Below, one piece after another: positions 43,616 to 52,110 of a stretch of 64,000 nt of DNA. Position 1 is the stretch's first letter, and each line of letters begins with the position of its first letter. The translations under genes were made by a program, and so were the position numbers. A model generated the notes under the pieces. The model was not told where the DNA came from. It did no database searches and was given only the letters and a program-made list of their open reading frames with translations. The stretch lies in contig NZ_SMKV01000022.1 in NCBI RefSeq assembly GCF_004348445.1, forward strand, positions 1 through 64,000, in the 5' to 3' direction. Origin of the DNA: Saccharopolyspora aridisoli (lineage in GTDB: Bacteria > Actinomycetota > Actinomycetes > Mycobacteriales > Pseudonocardiaceae).

Positions 43616-44596
43616 TCAGCCGCCCAGGGCCTGCTTCGCGCCCGGGTGCAGCGGCACCGGGTCGCTCGCGGTCGCCTGGTCGCGGTTGATCTGCTTCGCG
43701 GAGGGGTGCACGGCTTCCAGGTCCGCCTTCCGGTCGAACAGCAGCTTGGTCACCGCGCAGGCGTTGTTGGGCGCGAAGTCGTCCCGCACCACCAGCAGGT
43801 TCGGCACCTCGACCGTGGGCACGTCCGCCGGCAGGCCGTAGGTCGCCGCCGGGATGGTGCCTTGCTCGTAGACCGGGCTGATCTTGTTCAGCTCCGGCAG
43901 CAGGGGCGTGATGTCGATGAACTTCACCGCACCGCCCAGCGTCGTGGTCAGATCGGTGATCTCCGGCGTTGGCAGACCGCCCGACCAGAACAGCCCGTCG
44001 ATCGTGCCCGACTTCATCCCGTCCACCGACTTGCCCAGCGCCAGCCGCTGCGCCTGGACGTCGGCGTCCGGGTTCAGGCCCGCGGACTCCAGCAAGCGGT
44101 TCGCGATCACCTCGGTGCCCGACTTCGGCGACCCCGTCGAGATCCGCTTCCCGCGCATGTCCGCGACGCTGTTGATGCCCGAATCCGCCTTGACCACGAC
44201 GTGCGTGGAGTTCGGGTAGATCCTGCTCAGCGCCTGGATCGACTGCTGCTGGCCGTCGAAGGCGCCCTTGCCCGCCACCGCGTCGGCTGCGGTGTCGGCC
44301 AGGGTGAAGGCGATGTCGTAGTCCCCGGCCACCAGTTGCTGGATGTTCTGCACCGAGGCACCGGTTTCGGCGGCCGTGGCGCGCAGCTTGGTGTTCTGAC
44401 TGATCACCTGCGCCAGGCCACCGCCGAGCACGTAGTACACGCCGCCGGTGTTGCCGGTGGCGATGGTCAGCCGGCCGTCACCGGCCTCGCAGGACGCCGC
44501 CTGCCCGGCGGGTGCTTCCTGGACCTGCTTGCCGCCGCAGCCGGTGAGCACCAGCGCCGCCGCGGCCGCGGTCGCCAGCAATGCCTCAATCCGCAT
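43616..44596 (-). CDS. TAXI-family TRAP transporter solute-binding lipoprotein
   Basis: The 326-residue lipoprotein has signal and lipobox LVLTGCGG with Cys20. Its TAXI features are LTIATGNTGGVYYVLGGGLAQVI, ETGASVQNIQQLVAGDYDIAF and VADMRGKRISTGSPKSGTEV. It would bind a small acid outside the membrane and pass it to the fused permease encoded just upstream, which it overlaps by 11 bp. TAXI systems of this kind take up dicarboxylates such as glutamate or 2-oxoglutarate, but the ligand here is unknown. Confidence 0.92.
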   Translation of the reverse strand: MRIEALLATAAAAALVLTGCGGKQVQEAPAGQAASCEAGDGRLTIATGNTGGVYYVLGGGLAQVISQNTKLRATAAETGASVQNIQQLVAGDYDIAFTLADTAADAVAGKGAFDGQQQSIQALSRIYPNSTHVVVKADSGINSVADMRGKRISTGSPKSGTEVIANRLLESAGLNPDADVQAQRLALGKSVDGMKSGTIDGLFWSGGLPTPEITDLTTTLGGAVKFIDITPLLPELNKISPVYEQGTIPAATYGLPADVPTVEVPNLLVVRDDFAPNNACAVTKLLFDRKADLEAVHPSAKQINRDQATASDPVPLHPGAKQALGG

Positions 44597-46646
44597 CGAG
44601 CTCCTCCTTGAACTTCGCCTTGCGGCGCAACACCAGCTGGGCGAGCAGGCCCAGCACGCAGAAGCCGAGCCCCGCGGCGACCACCGGGGGTTCGAGGTAG
44701 AGAAGGCACAGCGCGCCCGGCGCGAACAGCACCCGCACCAGGGCGGGCACCGGGCCGAACAACCAGCCGCCGGTGACCACGCTTAACGCGCCCACCGCCA
44801 CGACCGACACCGCCAGCACCCAGAGCACGGTCACCGCATCGGCCTGCAGCAGCAGCGCCGCGCCGTTGTCGGTGAGGACGAACGCGATCGGCACCAGGAA
44901 CGCCGGCAGCGTGTACTTCCAGGCCTGCATCATCGTGCTGATCACCCGGCCGCCGGTGATCGCGGCGGCGGCCACCGCCGCCAGCGCCGTCGGTGGCGTG
45001 ACCTCGGACAGCACCGCGTAGTAGAAGATGAACATCGCCCGCTCGGCGTCGGCCACCCCGAGGTCGCCGAGCGCCGGGCCGATGACCACCCAGGCGATGA
45101 TGAACGACGCCGTCACCGGCACCGCCAGGCCCAGCACGCCGACGGCCAGCGCCGAGAACACCACCGTGAGCACCAGGACCACCGTCGGGTCGGACGAGAT
45201 CGCGTTGGCCGCCTGCACCAGCGCGTCGGCGAGCTCCTGGCCGAGGCCGGTCTTGGTGATCGTCGAGGTGATGATGCCGGCGGCCGCGCACACCGCCACC
45301 ACCGGCAGCGCCCCGCGCACCCCGAGCGACAGCGCGTCGACCATCGTCCGCGCCCAGTCCAGCACCGCCCGACCGGGACCGCCGGTGGCGCTCACCAGTT
45401 TCGAGACCAGGGCGAACAGCGCCGCGACCCCGGTGGCGTAGACGACGGCGGCGAACGGCGGGATGTTCATCGCCAGGAACACCACGATGATCACCAGCGA
45501 CAGGAAGTGGTACCCGCCGCGCAGCAGGATCCGCCACGCGCTGCCGTGCCCGGTGTCCACTGCCTCGGCGCCGAAGCGGCGCGCGTCGGCCTCCACCGAG
45601 AACACGATGCCGAGGTAGTACAGCAGCGTGGGCACGCACGCCCAGATCAGCACCGTCAGGTAGGAGGTCTGCAGGTACTCGGCGATGATGAACGCCGCCG
45701 CGCCCAGCGTCGGAGGCGACAGGATCGCCCCGATCCCTGAGGCCGCGAGCAGACCACCGGCGTTCTCCTGCGGGTACCCGGCGCGGCGCAGGATCGGCCA
45801 GGTGATCGATCCCAGGCTCACCGCGGTCGCCGTGCCCGAACCGGACACGGTGCCGAGCAGGAAACCCGACAGCACCGCGGTGCGGCCGGGAGCGGTGCGC
45901 GAACGCTTGAACGCCGCGAAGGAGAAGTCCACGAAGAACTGCCCGGCGCCGGATGCCGACAGCACCGCACCGTAGAGGGTGAACAGCACGATGTAGCTGG
46001 CGGCGACGTCGAGGGGAGTGCCGTAGAAGCCGCTGGCGTCGTTGTAGAGCGCGTTGACGATTTGGCTGAAGTCCACTCCGGCGTGCGCGATCCCCCAGTG
46101 CTGCGGGAGGAAACCGCCGTAGTAGGCGAAACCGACGAAGGCAACGCAGATCACCGGGAGGATCCAGCCGGTGGTGCGCCGGGTCGCCTCCAGCACCAGG
46201 AGGAGCAGCAGCGATCCCGCGAGGATGTCCAGACCGGACAGGTTGCCCTGCCGGTCGAGGAACGCGTCGAAACCGCCCGAGCTGAACGGCAGCACCGGGT
46301 AGAAGCCGACCAGCAGTGCCAGCGCGGACAGGACCCAGTCGTACCAGCCGGGATCGTCGCGTCCGCCGGAACCGCGCCTGCCGCCGGGGCGGTAGGACAG
46401 GAACACCAGCGGCAGCGTGCATCCGAGGAAGATGACCAGGTAGAACTGGTTGCCCTTGGTCAGCGGGAAGAACACCTGCCGGAGCACCAGCAGCGCGACC
46501 GCTAGGGCCGCCACGTAGACCAGAAGTTCCGGTCTGCGGGAGAGCCGGCGGGCCGGTTTCTCCTCGTCGTGGGTCGCGGCGATCTCGCCGGGATCGGTGG
46601 TGTCTTCGGGGATTTCCTCGCGATCAGGCCGCGTCGCCCGGCTCAT
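44586..46646 (-). CDS. TRAP transporter fused permease (DctQ-DctM type)
   Basis: The 686-residue membrane protein has a charged N-terminal tail, four or five helices equivalent to the small DctQ subunit, then the large DctM-like part. The latter has FVDFSFAAFKRSRTAPGRTAV, SGSGTATAVSLGSITWPIL, NAGGLLAASGIGAILSPPTLGAAAFIIAEY and FYYAVLSEVTPPTALAAVAAAAITGG. These are the signature segments of TAXI-TRAP fused permeases. It uses an ion gradient with the lipoprotein encoded downstream. Start ATG 46646 has an AAAGGG site. Confidence 0.93.
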   Translation of the reverse strand: MSRATRPDREEIPEDTTDPGEIAATHDEEKPARRLSRRPELLVYVAALAVALLVLRQVFFPLTKGNQFYLVIFLGCTLPLVFLSYRPGGRRGSGGRDDPGWYDWVLSALALLVGFYPVLPFSSGGFDAFLDRQGNLSGLDILAGSLLLLLVLEATRRTTGWILPVICVAFVGFAYYGGFLPQHWGIAHAGVDFSQIVNALYNDASGFYGTPLDVAASYIVLFTLYGAVLSASGAGQFFVDFSFAAFKRSRTAPGRTAVLSGFLLGTVSGSGTATAVSLGSITWPILRRAGYPQENAGGLLAASGIGAILSPPTLGAAAFIIAEYLQTSYLTVLIWACVPTLLYYLGIVFSVEADARRFGAEAVDTGHGSAWRILLRGGYHFLSLVIIVVFLAMNIPPFAAVVYATGVAALFALVSKLVSATGGPGRAVLDWARTMVDALSLGVRGALPVVAVCAAAGIITSTITKTGLGQELADALVQAANAISSDPTVVLVLTVVFSALAVGVLGLAVPVTASFIIAWVVIGPALGDLGVADAERAMFIFYYAVLSEVTPPTALAAVAAAAITGGRVISTMMQAWKYTLPAFLVPIAFVLTDNGAALLLQADAVTVLWVLAVSVVAVGALSVVTGGWLFGPVPALVRVLFAPGALCLLYLEPPVVAAGLGFCVLGLLAQLVLRRKAKFKEELDAD

Positions 46647-46754
46647 GCTTCGCCCTTTCGGCCCGTTTCCTCCGGCGGGATGTAACCGAGGTCACTTCCC
46701 AGGGCAACAGGATGCGCGGGCGAACGGGGGATGTCCATAGATCTCTCGGCGAGG

Positions 46755-46855
46755 GCCCCGCTGCTTCGGCTGCGGGGTGGACCGGCTGCGGTTTGCGACC
46801 TTCGGTCGAAACCTGCGCTGGACCGCGCCTCCCCTCCTTGAGCAGTTCTGCCTAC
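46755..46855 (+). pseudogene. TnpB 3'-end remnant (IS200/IS605 family), copy 1
   Basis: A frame reads CFGCG, then after a gap FGRNLRWTAPPLLEQ. This recalls the second half of the TnpB zinc ribbon (CxxCG, then ARNL/I) and shares the LLEQ end with the better-preserved remnant at 47305-47590. It is very short, so support is limited. Confidence 0.4.
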
Positions 46856-46904
46856 GTCGTCCGCACATCGAGGGCGTGTCCGCTGCTGAGGAGTTCCGCG
46901 GTTT

Positions 46905-47200
46905 CCGTCGGCGCGTACGGCTTGGTGCTGCACGTGGTGTGGTGCCCGAAGGCACCGCCGCTGGGTCCTCGGTGGGTGGGTCGCGGAACGCTGGTGTGGG
47001 GTGTGACGTTGGTGTCGGCTGGTGAGGCATGAGGATGGGGACGGGTCTTTCGGCGGCACGGCACAAGGTGCGACCAACTCGTCCGCCGACCAGGGAGACC
47101 GATGCCCGCTGCCGCGAACCATGCTTGCGCTCGTTCCCAGCACGCGTGGCGGTGGTTTTCGTCTCGCAGGGCAGGGTTTCGGTGTGGGCCACCTCCTGTG
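46905..47200 (+). pseudogene. TnpA (IS200-type Y1 transposase) N-terminal remnant
   Basis: YGLVLHVVWCPK at 46916-46951 is the typical opening of IS200/IS605 TnpA (YxLxYHxVWCPKYRR). VLGGWVAERW continues the family text in another frame at 46965-46994. The remainder to about 47200 has no open frame that I can match. Frameshifts and the missing HUH motif mean it is inactive. Confidence 0.55.
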
Positions 47201-47304
47201 ATCATGCAGTGGGTGTGCAGGTGACATCAGCGGCATGACCGCCGCGGCGCAACCCGAACCAGGTCTGCATCGGCCTTCCTGCCCAACGGGGCGGCGGGTC
47301 CGTA

Positions 47305-47590
47305 TTGAGCGGGTCGATCCTCGACGCGGGTTGGTGGCAGTCCCTCGTGAGGCGGACAAGGCTGGAAGCGCTGGTCGCCGTGTGCTCCGAGTGGACGCCC
47401 GCAACACCTCGCGCACGTGCGCCCAGTGCGGGCACGTCACTGAGAACCGGCTCGAACAAGCCGAGTTCGGTCTCCAACGCTGCGGGCGCACAACGGCAGA
47501 CGTCGAGGCGGCGAGGAACATCAACCAGGGCGGTCCGGGCTGGTCCTCCCCGACCCTGCTTGAGCAGCACCGGAGGAAACCGCGGGTGCG
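47305..47590 (+). pseudogene. TnpB C-terminal remnant (IS200/IS605 family), copy 2
   Basis: GSILDAGWWQSLV in one frame leads after a frameshift to AGRRVLRVDARNTSRTCAQC and GHVTENRLEQAEFGLQRCG, then DVEAARNI. This is the RuvC-III and zinc-ribbon end of TnpB. One zinc cysteine is lost (LQRC) and the N-terminal two-thirds is absent, so it is dead. The material lies between the TRAP operon and the YciO gene and marks an old insertion. Confidence 0.75.
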
Positions 47591-47669
47591 CGCACGTGGG
47601 GCGTCGCAGATCGACTCGCCGGGTTCGGTTGCGCTTGGCAACCGCGGTGCGCCTCCTATGCTGGGTCGC

Positions 47670-48290
47670 ATGGCGAAGTACTTCGACGTTCATCCGGACA
47701 ACCCGCAGCCGCGCTCGATCGGGCAGGTGGTGGACATCCTCCGGGGCAACGGGTTGATCGCCTACCCGACGGACTCCTGCTTCGCCCTCGGCGCCCAGCT
47801 GGGCAACAAGGACGGCATGGACCGGATCCGCTCGATCCGCCACCTCGACGACAAGCACCACTTCACGCTGGTGTGCCAGAACTTCGCGCAGCTCGGCCAG
47901 TTCGTGATCATCAACAACGCGGTGTTCCGGGCGATCAAGGCGTCCACTCCTGGCAGCTACACCTTCATCCTCCCCGCCACGAAGGAAGTCCCGCGCCGAC
48001 TGCTGCACCCCAAGAAGAAGACCGTCGGCGTGCGCATCCCCGACCACGTCGCCGCCCAGGCCCTGCTGGCCGAGCTGGGTGAGCCGATGCTGTCGAGCAC
48101 CCTGCTGATGCCGGGGGAGGAGGAGCCGATGACGCAAGGCTGGCAGATCAAGGACGAGCTGGACCACGTCCTGGACGCGGTCATCGACTCCGGTGACTGC
48201 GGTGTCGAGCCCACCACGGTCGTCGACTTCTCCTCCGACGAGCCCGAGGTGGTGCGAGTAGGTGCGGGAGATCCATCGCGGTTCGAGTGA
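47670..48290 (+). CDS. YciO/Sua5-family (threonylcarbamoyl-AMP synthase-like) protein
   Basis: The 206-residue YrdC-fold protein has DILRGNGLIAYPTDSCFALGAQLG, IRSIRHLDDKHHFTLVCQNFAQLGQF, PGSYTFILPATKEVPRRL, and VGVRIPDHVAAQALLAELGEPMLSST. This is the YciO branch of the Sua5/YrdC superfamily, related to threonylcarbamoyl-AMP synthase for tRNA t6A. A complete chromosome normally also carries a true Sua5, so this may be a paralogue. ATG 47670 is preferred; the frame is open back into the TnpB relic. Confidence 0.88.
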   Translation: MAKYFDVHPDNPQPRSIGQVVDILRGNGLIAYPTDSCFALGAQLGNKDGMDRIRSIRHLDDKHHFTLVCQNFAQLGQFVIINNAVFRAIKASTPGSYTFILPATKEVPRRLLHPKKKTVGVRIPDHVAAQALLAELGEPMLSSTLLMPGEEEPMTQGWQIKDELDHVLDAVIDSGDCGVEPTTVVDFSSDEPEVVRVGAGDPSRFE

Positions 48291-48361
48291 TCGAGGACCG
48301 CTCAAGGGACCGCGCTGCTCGGTGGTGCGGTCGGCGGAATCCGGAGGGGTAGCTCCCGCTT

Positions 48362-49474
48362 TCACCTCCGCGCGGCGAGCGGGAGCCGGATCCCCTTGGC
48401 CTCCAAGCGCGGTAGCACCTCGGCGACGAAGTCCTCGAGTTCGCTGACGTAGTCCAGGAACGCCAGCGTCATGCCCGAGAGGCCGGCCTGGGCGTAGCGC
48501 TCGATCTCGTCGGCGACCTCCTGCGGGGTTCCGATCAGCGGGCAGGTCCCGTGTCCGGCGGCGAAGCGGGTGCGCAGGGTGTCCATGATGTCGTTGGCGA
48601 AGGACTGGGCGTACATGCCCTGCAGCCGCATCAGCTCCTCGACCGCGTCCCAGTCGGCGTTCTCCTCGGCGTAGTACCGCAGGAACTCCTCGGCTTCGGC
48701 ACGGGTCTTGCGGCAGACCACGAAAGCCGGCGCCATCACCCCGACGTCGCGGCCGTGGTGGTCGCGCGCGTCCCGCCGCAGCTCGCTGACCACTTCGGAG
48801 CCGTGGTCCGGGTCGCTGAGCGCGGTGAAGACGAAATCGGCGTTGCGCGCGGCGAACGCGCGACCCTGAGGGCTGGATCCCGCGTTGATCAGCGGCAGGG
48901 TGCCGTTGACCGGTTTGGGAGTGGCTCCGACTCCCTTGAGGTCGAAGAACCTGCCGGACAGGTCGAACCGACCCTCGCGGGTCCACAAGGCTCGAACGTG
49001 GTCCCACCACTCCTGGGCGAAGGCGTAGCGGTCGTCGTGGGATTCGGGCAGTTCCAGGCCCATCGCCTGGTATTCGGGCTGGTTCCAACCGGCGACAACG
49101 TTGAGCCCGGCGCGGCCTCCACCGACGTGGTCGAGCGTGGCGAGCTGCTTGGCGCTGACCACCGGGTGGTTGAAGGCGGTGTGGACGGTGGCGAACACGG
49201 TGATCCGCCGGGTGGCGGCGAGCAGGCCCGCGGCCCAGGGGATGGGTTCCAGAACGCTCTCGTGGAAGCCGGATCTGCCCGGATAGCCGATGAATCGGGC
49301 GATGGGCAGGATGAAGTCGATTCCGGAGTCGTCGGCGAGGCGGGCGAGCCGGAGGTTGTCGGCCCAGCTCGCACCCCACCTGTCGGCGACGTTGGTGATG
49401 GCGAGACCGCCGGAGCAGTTGGGGGAGAAGAGGCCGAGCTTGAAGTCCCGGCCGGTGAGCAACGTGCTGGACAT
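48362..49474 (-). CDS. LLM-class flavin-dependent monooxygenase
   Basis: The 370-residue luciferase-like TIM-barrel protein has FKLGLFSPNCSGGLAITNV, TVFATVHTAFNHPVVSAKQLATLDHVGGGRAGLNVVAGW and a late GTPQEVADEIERYAQAGLSGMTLAFLDYV. The NVVAGW and GTPQEV segments are those of the SfnG/RutA/SsuD-like FMNH2-dependent group acting on sulfones, pyrimidines or sulfonates. It needs a separate flavin reductase, not seen here. ATG 49474 follows GAGGAGAACC. It is divergent from cspA. Confidence 0.9.
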   Translation of the reverse strand: MSSTLLTGRDFKLGLFSPNCSGGLAITNVADRWGASWADNLRLARLADDSGIDFILPIARFIGYPGRSGFHESVLEPIPWAAGLLAATRRITVFATVHTAFNHPVVSAKQLATLDHVGGGRAGLNVVAGWNQPEYQAMGLELPESHDDRYAFAQEWWDHVRALWTREGRFDLSGRFFDLKGVGATPKPVNGTLPLINAGSSPQGRAFAARNADFVFTALSDPDHGSEVVSELRRDARDHHGRDVGVMAPAFVVCRKTRAEAEEFLRYYAEENADWDAVEELMRLQGMYAQSFANDIMDTLRTRFAAGHGTCPLIGTPQEVADEIERYAQAGLSGMTLAFLDYVSELEDFVAEVLPRLEAKGIRLPLAARR

Positions 49475-49823
49475 GGTTCTCCTCATTCGATTGTGAATGG
49501 ATTTCACCTCGAACGGGATCGCCGGGACAAGATCCTCTTCTTCCCGTAACAGCGTTCCAGCACGCCTTCGGGCTACCGAGGCAAATGTGACGCCGGTCAC
49601 CGCACGGCCGGGGGATAGAGGCAGACGTGTCCACGAGGGACCGTGTAGTGTTCGTGGCGGTCGTATTTTTCTGGGGTCGTGTTCGCGCACACTCGCAGGA
49701 TGGTGATGCGAGCGTGCTGCTTTCTGGTTGTAGCTGGACAAGTCGCCGTTCGATCTGCGGCCCAGGCCGTCACGCAGTGTGACGGTCTGAAGTAGTACCG
49801 GCTCCCAGAAGGAGAGAGCAAGC
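49475..49823. promoter_or_regulatory. Divergent control region of the LLM gene and cspA, with cspA leader hairpin
   Basis: 349 bp without a gene. CCGTCAC at 49767-49773 pairs with GTGACGG at 49779-49785 over a 5-nt loop, 38 bp before cspA, and AGAAGGAGAGAG gives its ribosome site. Long structured leaders are usual for cspA and may act as thermosensors. I see no other clear signal. Confidence 0.45.
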
Positions 49824-50027
49824 ATGGCACAGGGAACCGTGAAGTGGTTCAACTCGGAAAAGGGCTTCGGCTTCATCGCCCCGGACGACGGTGGCCCGGA
49901 CGTTTTCGTCCACTACTCGGCCATCGACGCCCGCGGCTTCCGCAGCCTCGATGAGGACCAGAAGGTGAGCTACGAGGTCAGCCAGGGCCCGAAGGGCCCG
50001 CAGGCGGCCGACGTCCGCGTCATCTGA
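49824..50027 (+). CDS. cspA: Cold-shock protein CspA
   Basis: The 67-residue protein is a complete cold-shock domain: [20 protein letters not shown] (RNP1) and [10 protein letters not shown] (RNP2), ending PQAADVRVI. It is the standard actinobacterial CspA length. It binds single-stranded RNA and DNA and melts secondary structure. A GGAGAG site precedes the ATG and a perfect 15-bp terminator follows about 85 bp after the stop. Confidence 0.97.
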   Translation: MAQGTVKWFNSEKGFGFIAPDDGGPDVFVHYSAIDARGFRSLDEDQKVSYEVSQGPKGPQAADVRVI

Positions 50028-50113
50028 GCACGGCGTCTCACGTAATACCGGAACGAACTGCCGTCTGAGGTAGGCCGTTCCACTTCAAAGAGCCGGTCAC
50101 ACGGCCCGCAGAC

Positions 50114-50152
50114 AAGAAGCCCCGCACTTCGGAAACGAGTGCGGGGCTTCTT
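50114..50152. terminator. Strong terminator after cspA
   Basis: AAGAAGCCCCGCACT at 50114-50128 pairs perfectly with AGTGCGGGGCTTCTT at 50138-50152 (15 bp, 9-nt loop). The A and T ends give it canonical intrinsic-terminator form in both directions, also serving the convergent nitrobindin-like gene ending at 50173. Confidence 0.92.
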
Positions 50153-50172
50153 GCGGTTCGACCCGGTTGGCC

Positions 50173-50730
50173 TCAACTGCGGGAGCGCACCCGGTGCAGG
50201 GTCGCGGAGACGTGCGGGGTCATCGGCTCGCCGACCATCTCCCGGCTCTCGGCGTAGTCGAGGACGTCCCCGCGCAGCGCGTAGGAGCGTTGCGCGGCCC
50301 GCACTTCCTTGGCGGTGGCCGTCGCCAGCACGGTCTCCGTCTCCAGCGTCCAGCGCCCCGGTCGGGCGCTGCCGTAGAAGGCTTCGAGCAGACCGGTGGC
50401 GTGCGTCAAGAGCAGTTCCAGGCGTCCCTCGGCGCCGGGGCGCCACCAGCCGGTCTCCCAGGCGGCCGGGCGCAGGACCTGACCCTCGGCGTCGAGCAGC
50501 CACGCCTGCGCCTGGTGGCGCAGGAAGGGGCGTCCGTCGTGGGAGATCGTCACCTGCTGGCCGAAGCGGAACGGGCCGTCGATGGTCGGGTAGTCCACCT
50601 CGCCCTCGCCGCGCCACACGCCGACCAGCTCCCGCAGCGGTGCGCACGCGTCGTGCAGCGGCGGTCCGCTGCCCGGCTCGGTGGTGTCGGTGGGGATCGG
50701 CAAGCGGGTGAAGTCGTCGGGAGTGCTCAC
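50173..50730 (-). CDS. Nitrobindin-like FABP-fold protein (DUF1794)
   Basis: The 185-residue protein has an N-terminal Pro-rich leader. The nitrobindin core has the GxWxGxGE motif (LVGVWRGEGEVDYPTI), RFGQQVTISHDGRPFL, and a last strand PHVSATLHRV, where nitrobindins carry the heme-binding His. Such proteins are small beta-barrels that bind ferric heme and may handle nitric oxide or peroxynitrite. The start is GTG. It converges with cspA at the shared terminator. Confidence 0.85.
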   Translation of the reverse strand: MSTPDDFTRLPIPTDTTEPGSGPPLHDACAPLRELVGVWRGEGEVDYPTIDGPFRFGQQVTISHDGRPFLRHQAQAWLLDAEGQVLRPAAWETGWWRPGAEGRLELLLTHATGLLEAFYGSARPGRWTLETETVLATATAKEVRAAQRSYALRGDVLDYAESREMVGEPMTPHVSATLHRVRSRS

Positions 50731-50872
50731 CCCGGCAGCCTAGGAGCCGGTCCGAGCGGTGTTCGCACCGACACGTCGGGTGATCCGCATCCGGGAGATC
50801 CGCAGTGGTGACGTCGCTCGTGGTAGGTGATCGTCCTTGTCGTCACGGGCGGCGTTGTGCTTGTCTTCGGGT

Positions 50873-51391
50873 GTGTACCGGATCTACTGCTTCGAGAAGC
50901 TCGCGGTGACCGTGGAAGGCGTCGACTTCGCCGACCCGGCGCTCGCCGATGAACCCGACGTGCGCGAACGGGGTGTTCGCCTCGAACTGCGCGGCCTGTC
51001 GGAGTCCGCCGAGGCCGGCTCGATCTACTCCTCCAGGGCGGCGTGGCTCAGTCGTGGCATCTGCCGCTTCGACCTGCTGGAATCGCGGCCGCACGCGGCC
51101 GACCGGATGCACTGGCACCCGGAGATGTCCGACGGTGAACCCGGCGAGCGCGTCTTCGACGCCGAGCTGTCCGCCGACCCCATCGCCTGGATGTCGCGCG
51201 CCCTGCGCGACGTCGGCCCGCTGCTGCGCCGCGCGGGGCTCGATCCCGCCGCGCACGCCGACGACGTGATCGCGATGGCCGAGTCCGCCGGCGAGATCAC
51301 CGACGTGGTCGCGAAGATCCTCGCCGAAGCCCGCAAACCGTGGCCCGAAGTGGCTCGTGACGAACGCGGATTGGCGCAGTTCACCATGTGA
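50873..51391 (+). CDS. Hypothetical protein, no family recognised
   Basis: A 172-residue soluble acidic protein (184 from an in-frame TTG at 50837). It has strands VYRIYCFEKLAVTVEGVDFAD and VRLELRGLSESAEAGSIYSS, a HWHPEMSDGEPGERVFDAELS segment, and a helical C-terminus with WMSRALRDVGPLLRRAGLD. No signal or membrane helix. The composition and codon use are those of a real gene. I do not recognise its family and offer no function. Confidence 0.65.
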   Translation: MYRIYCFEKLAVTVEGVDFADPALADEPDVRERGVRLELRGLSESAEAGSIYSSRAAWLSRGICRFDLLESRPHAADRMHWHPEMSDGEPGERVFDAELSADPIAWMSRALRDVGPLLRRAGLDPAAHADDVIAMAESAGEITDVVAKILAEARKPWPEVARDERGLAQFTM

Positions 51392-51799
51392 CCGGCCGTT
51401 GCATCGCGCATTTCCGGTTCTGAGCGGAAGGTCAATTCCGAGCGCTTTTCGCGATGCTTTCCCGAGAGGGTGACATCACTCAACCGGTTGCGAAATGTCC
51501 GCATGAGAGGCACGGCTTCGGCCGGGTGGCGGTCTGGTCCCGAGACCGGATCTCGCGCATGCGGGCAGCTCACCGAGGTCCTTCGCCGCACGCCCCATCG
51601 GGCACCGACTACTTCGTTCGCGGGTCGACGAGATGACCGACCGTGATCGAATGCTTGCGAGGGGTGGCGTGGTTGGTCGTTTAACTGCCGGTTATCGTTC
51701 GTGCAACGGCGCTGCCACCCGACGGGTTGAGCATTTCCCCATGAGAAGCAGGTAGTCGGGTCCAGTGGATCAGGCGCCGCCGAGAAGAGGAAACCTCCC
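51392..51799. other. Intergenic stretch with no recognised gene
   Basis: About 400 bp between the hypothetical gene and a 41-codon small gene. A 60-codon frame at 51454 lacks a ribosome site and protein-like pattern, so I do not call it. The last part should carry the promoter of the small gene; no clear -35/-10 pair is visible. Confidence 0.5.
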
Positions 51800-51925
51800 A
51801 TGGTGCGTGCTGTCGGAACGTTGGCTGTCCTCGGTGCCGGAGTCATCGGGTTCTGGGTCGGATACTTGTTCGACGCCCGGCGCAACCCGGTGACCGGCGA
51901 CGTGGAACCGGCCCTCGCGGCCTGA
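51800..51925 (+). CDS. 41-residue single-pass membrane small protein
   Basis: ATG at 51800 encodes a 41-residue protein. Residues 4-22 are a hydrophobic Gly/Val/Leu helix (AVGTLAVLGAGVIGFWVGY), then a basic FDARRNPV stop-transfer-like turn and a short acidic/Ala tail. AGAGG lies nine bases upstream. It is too short for usual gene calls. No homologue is recognised; it may be a membrane-associated regulator or subunit. It precedes the arabinosyltransferase gene by about 185 bp on the same strand. Confidence 0.5.
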   Translation: MVRAVGTLAVLGAGVIGFWVGYLFDARRNPVTGDVEPALAA

Positions 51926-52110
51926 TCCACCGCTCGTTCCGGTGGCCGGTCCGCTCGTCGGTCCTCGGCGGGAGCCGGGTGACGAGGATGCGCCCTCGAT
52001 GCTCGCCTGACCACGCAGGCTCCCTGTTCTTCACCCGCCAGGGGTAAGGCGACCGCCGTCACCGTTTAAGCTCTGCGAGGAGCAGTCCTGCGAGGTTAGG
52101 TGGCGAGCGC

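Noticed and set aside
48308-48332. Short inverted repeat between the YciO and LLM genes as a terminator
   Set aside because: Only 6 bp with a 13-nt loop; too weak to call.
51454-51636. 60-codon frame before the small membrane protein
   Set aside because: No ribosome site, no protein-like pattern and no recognised homology.
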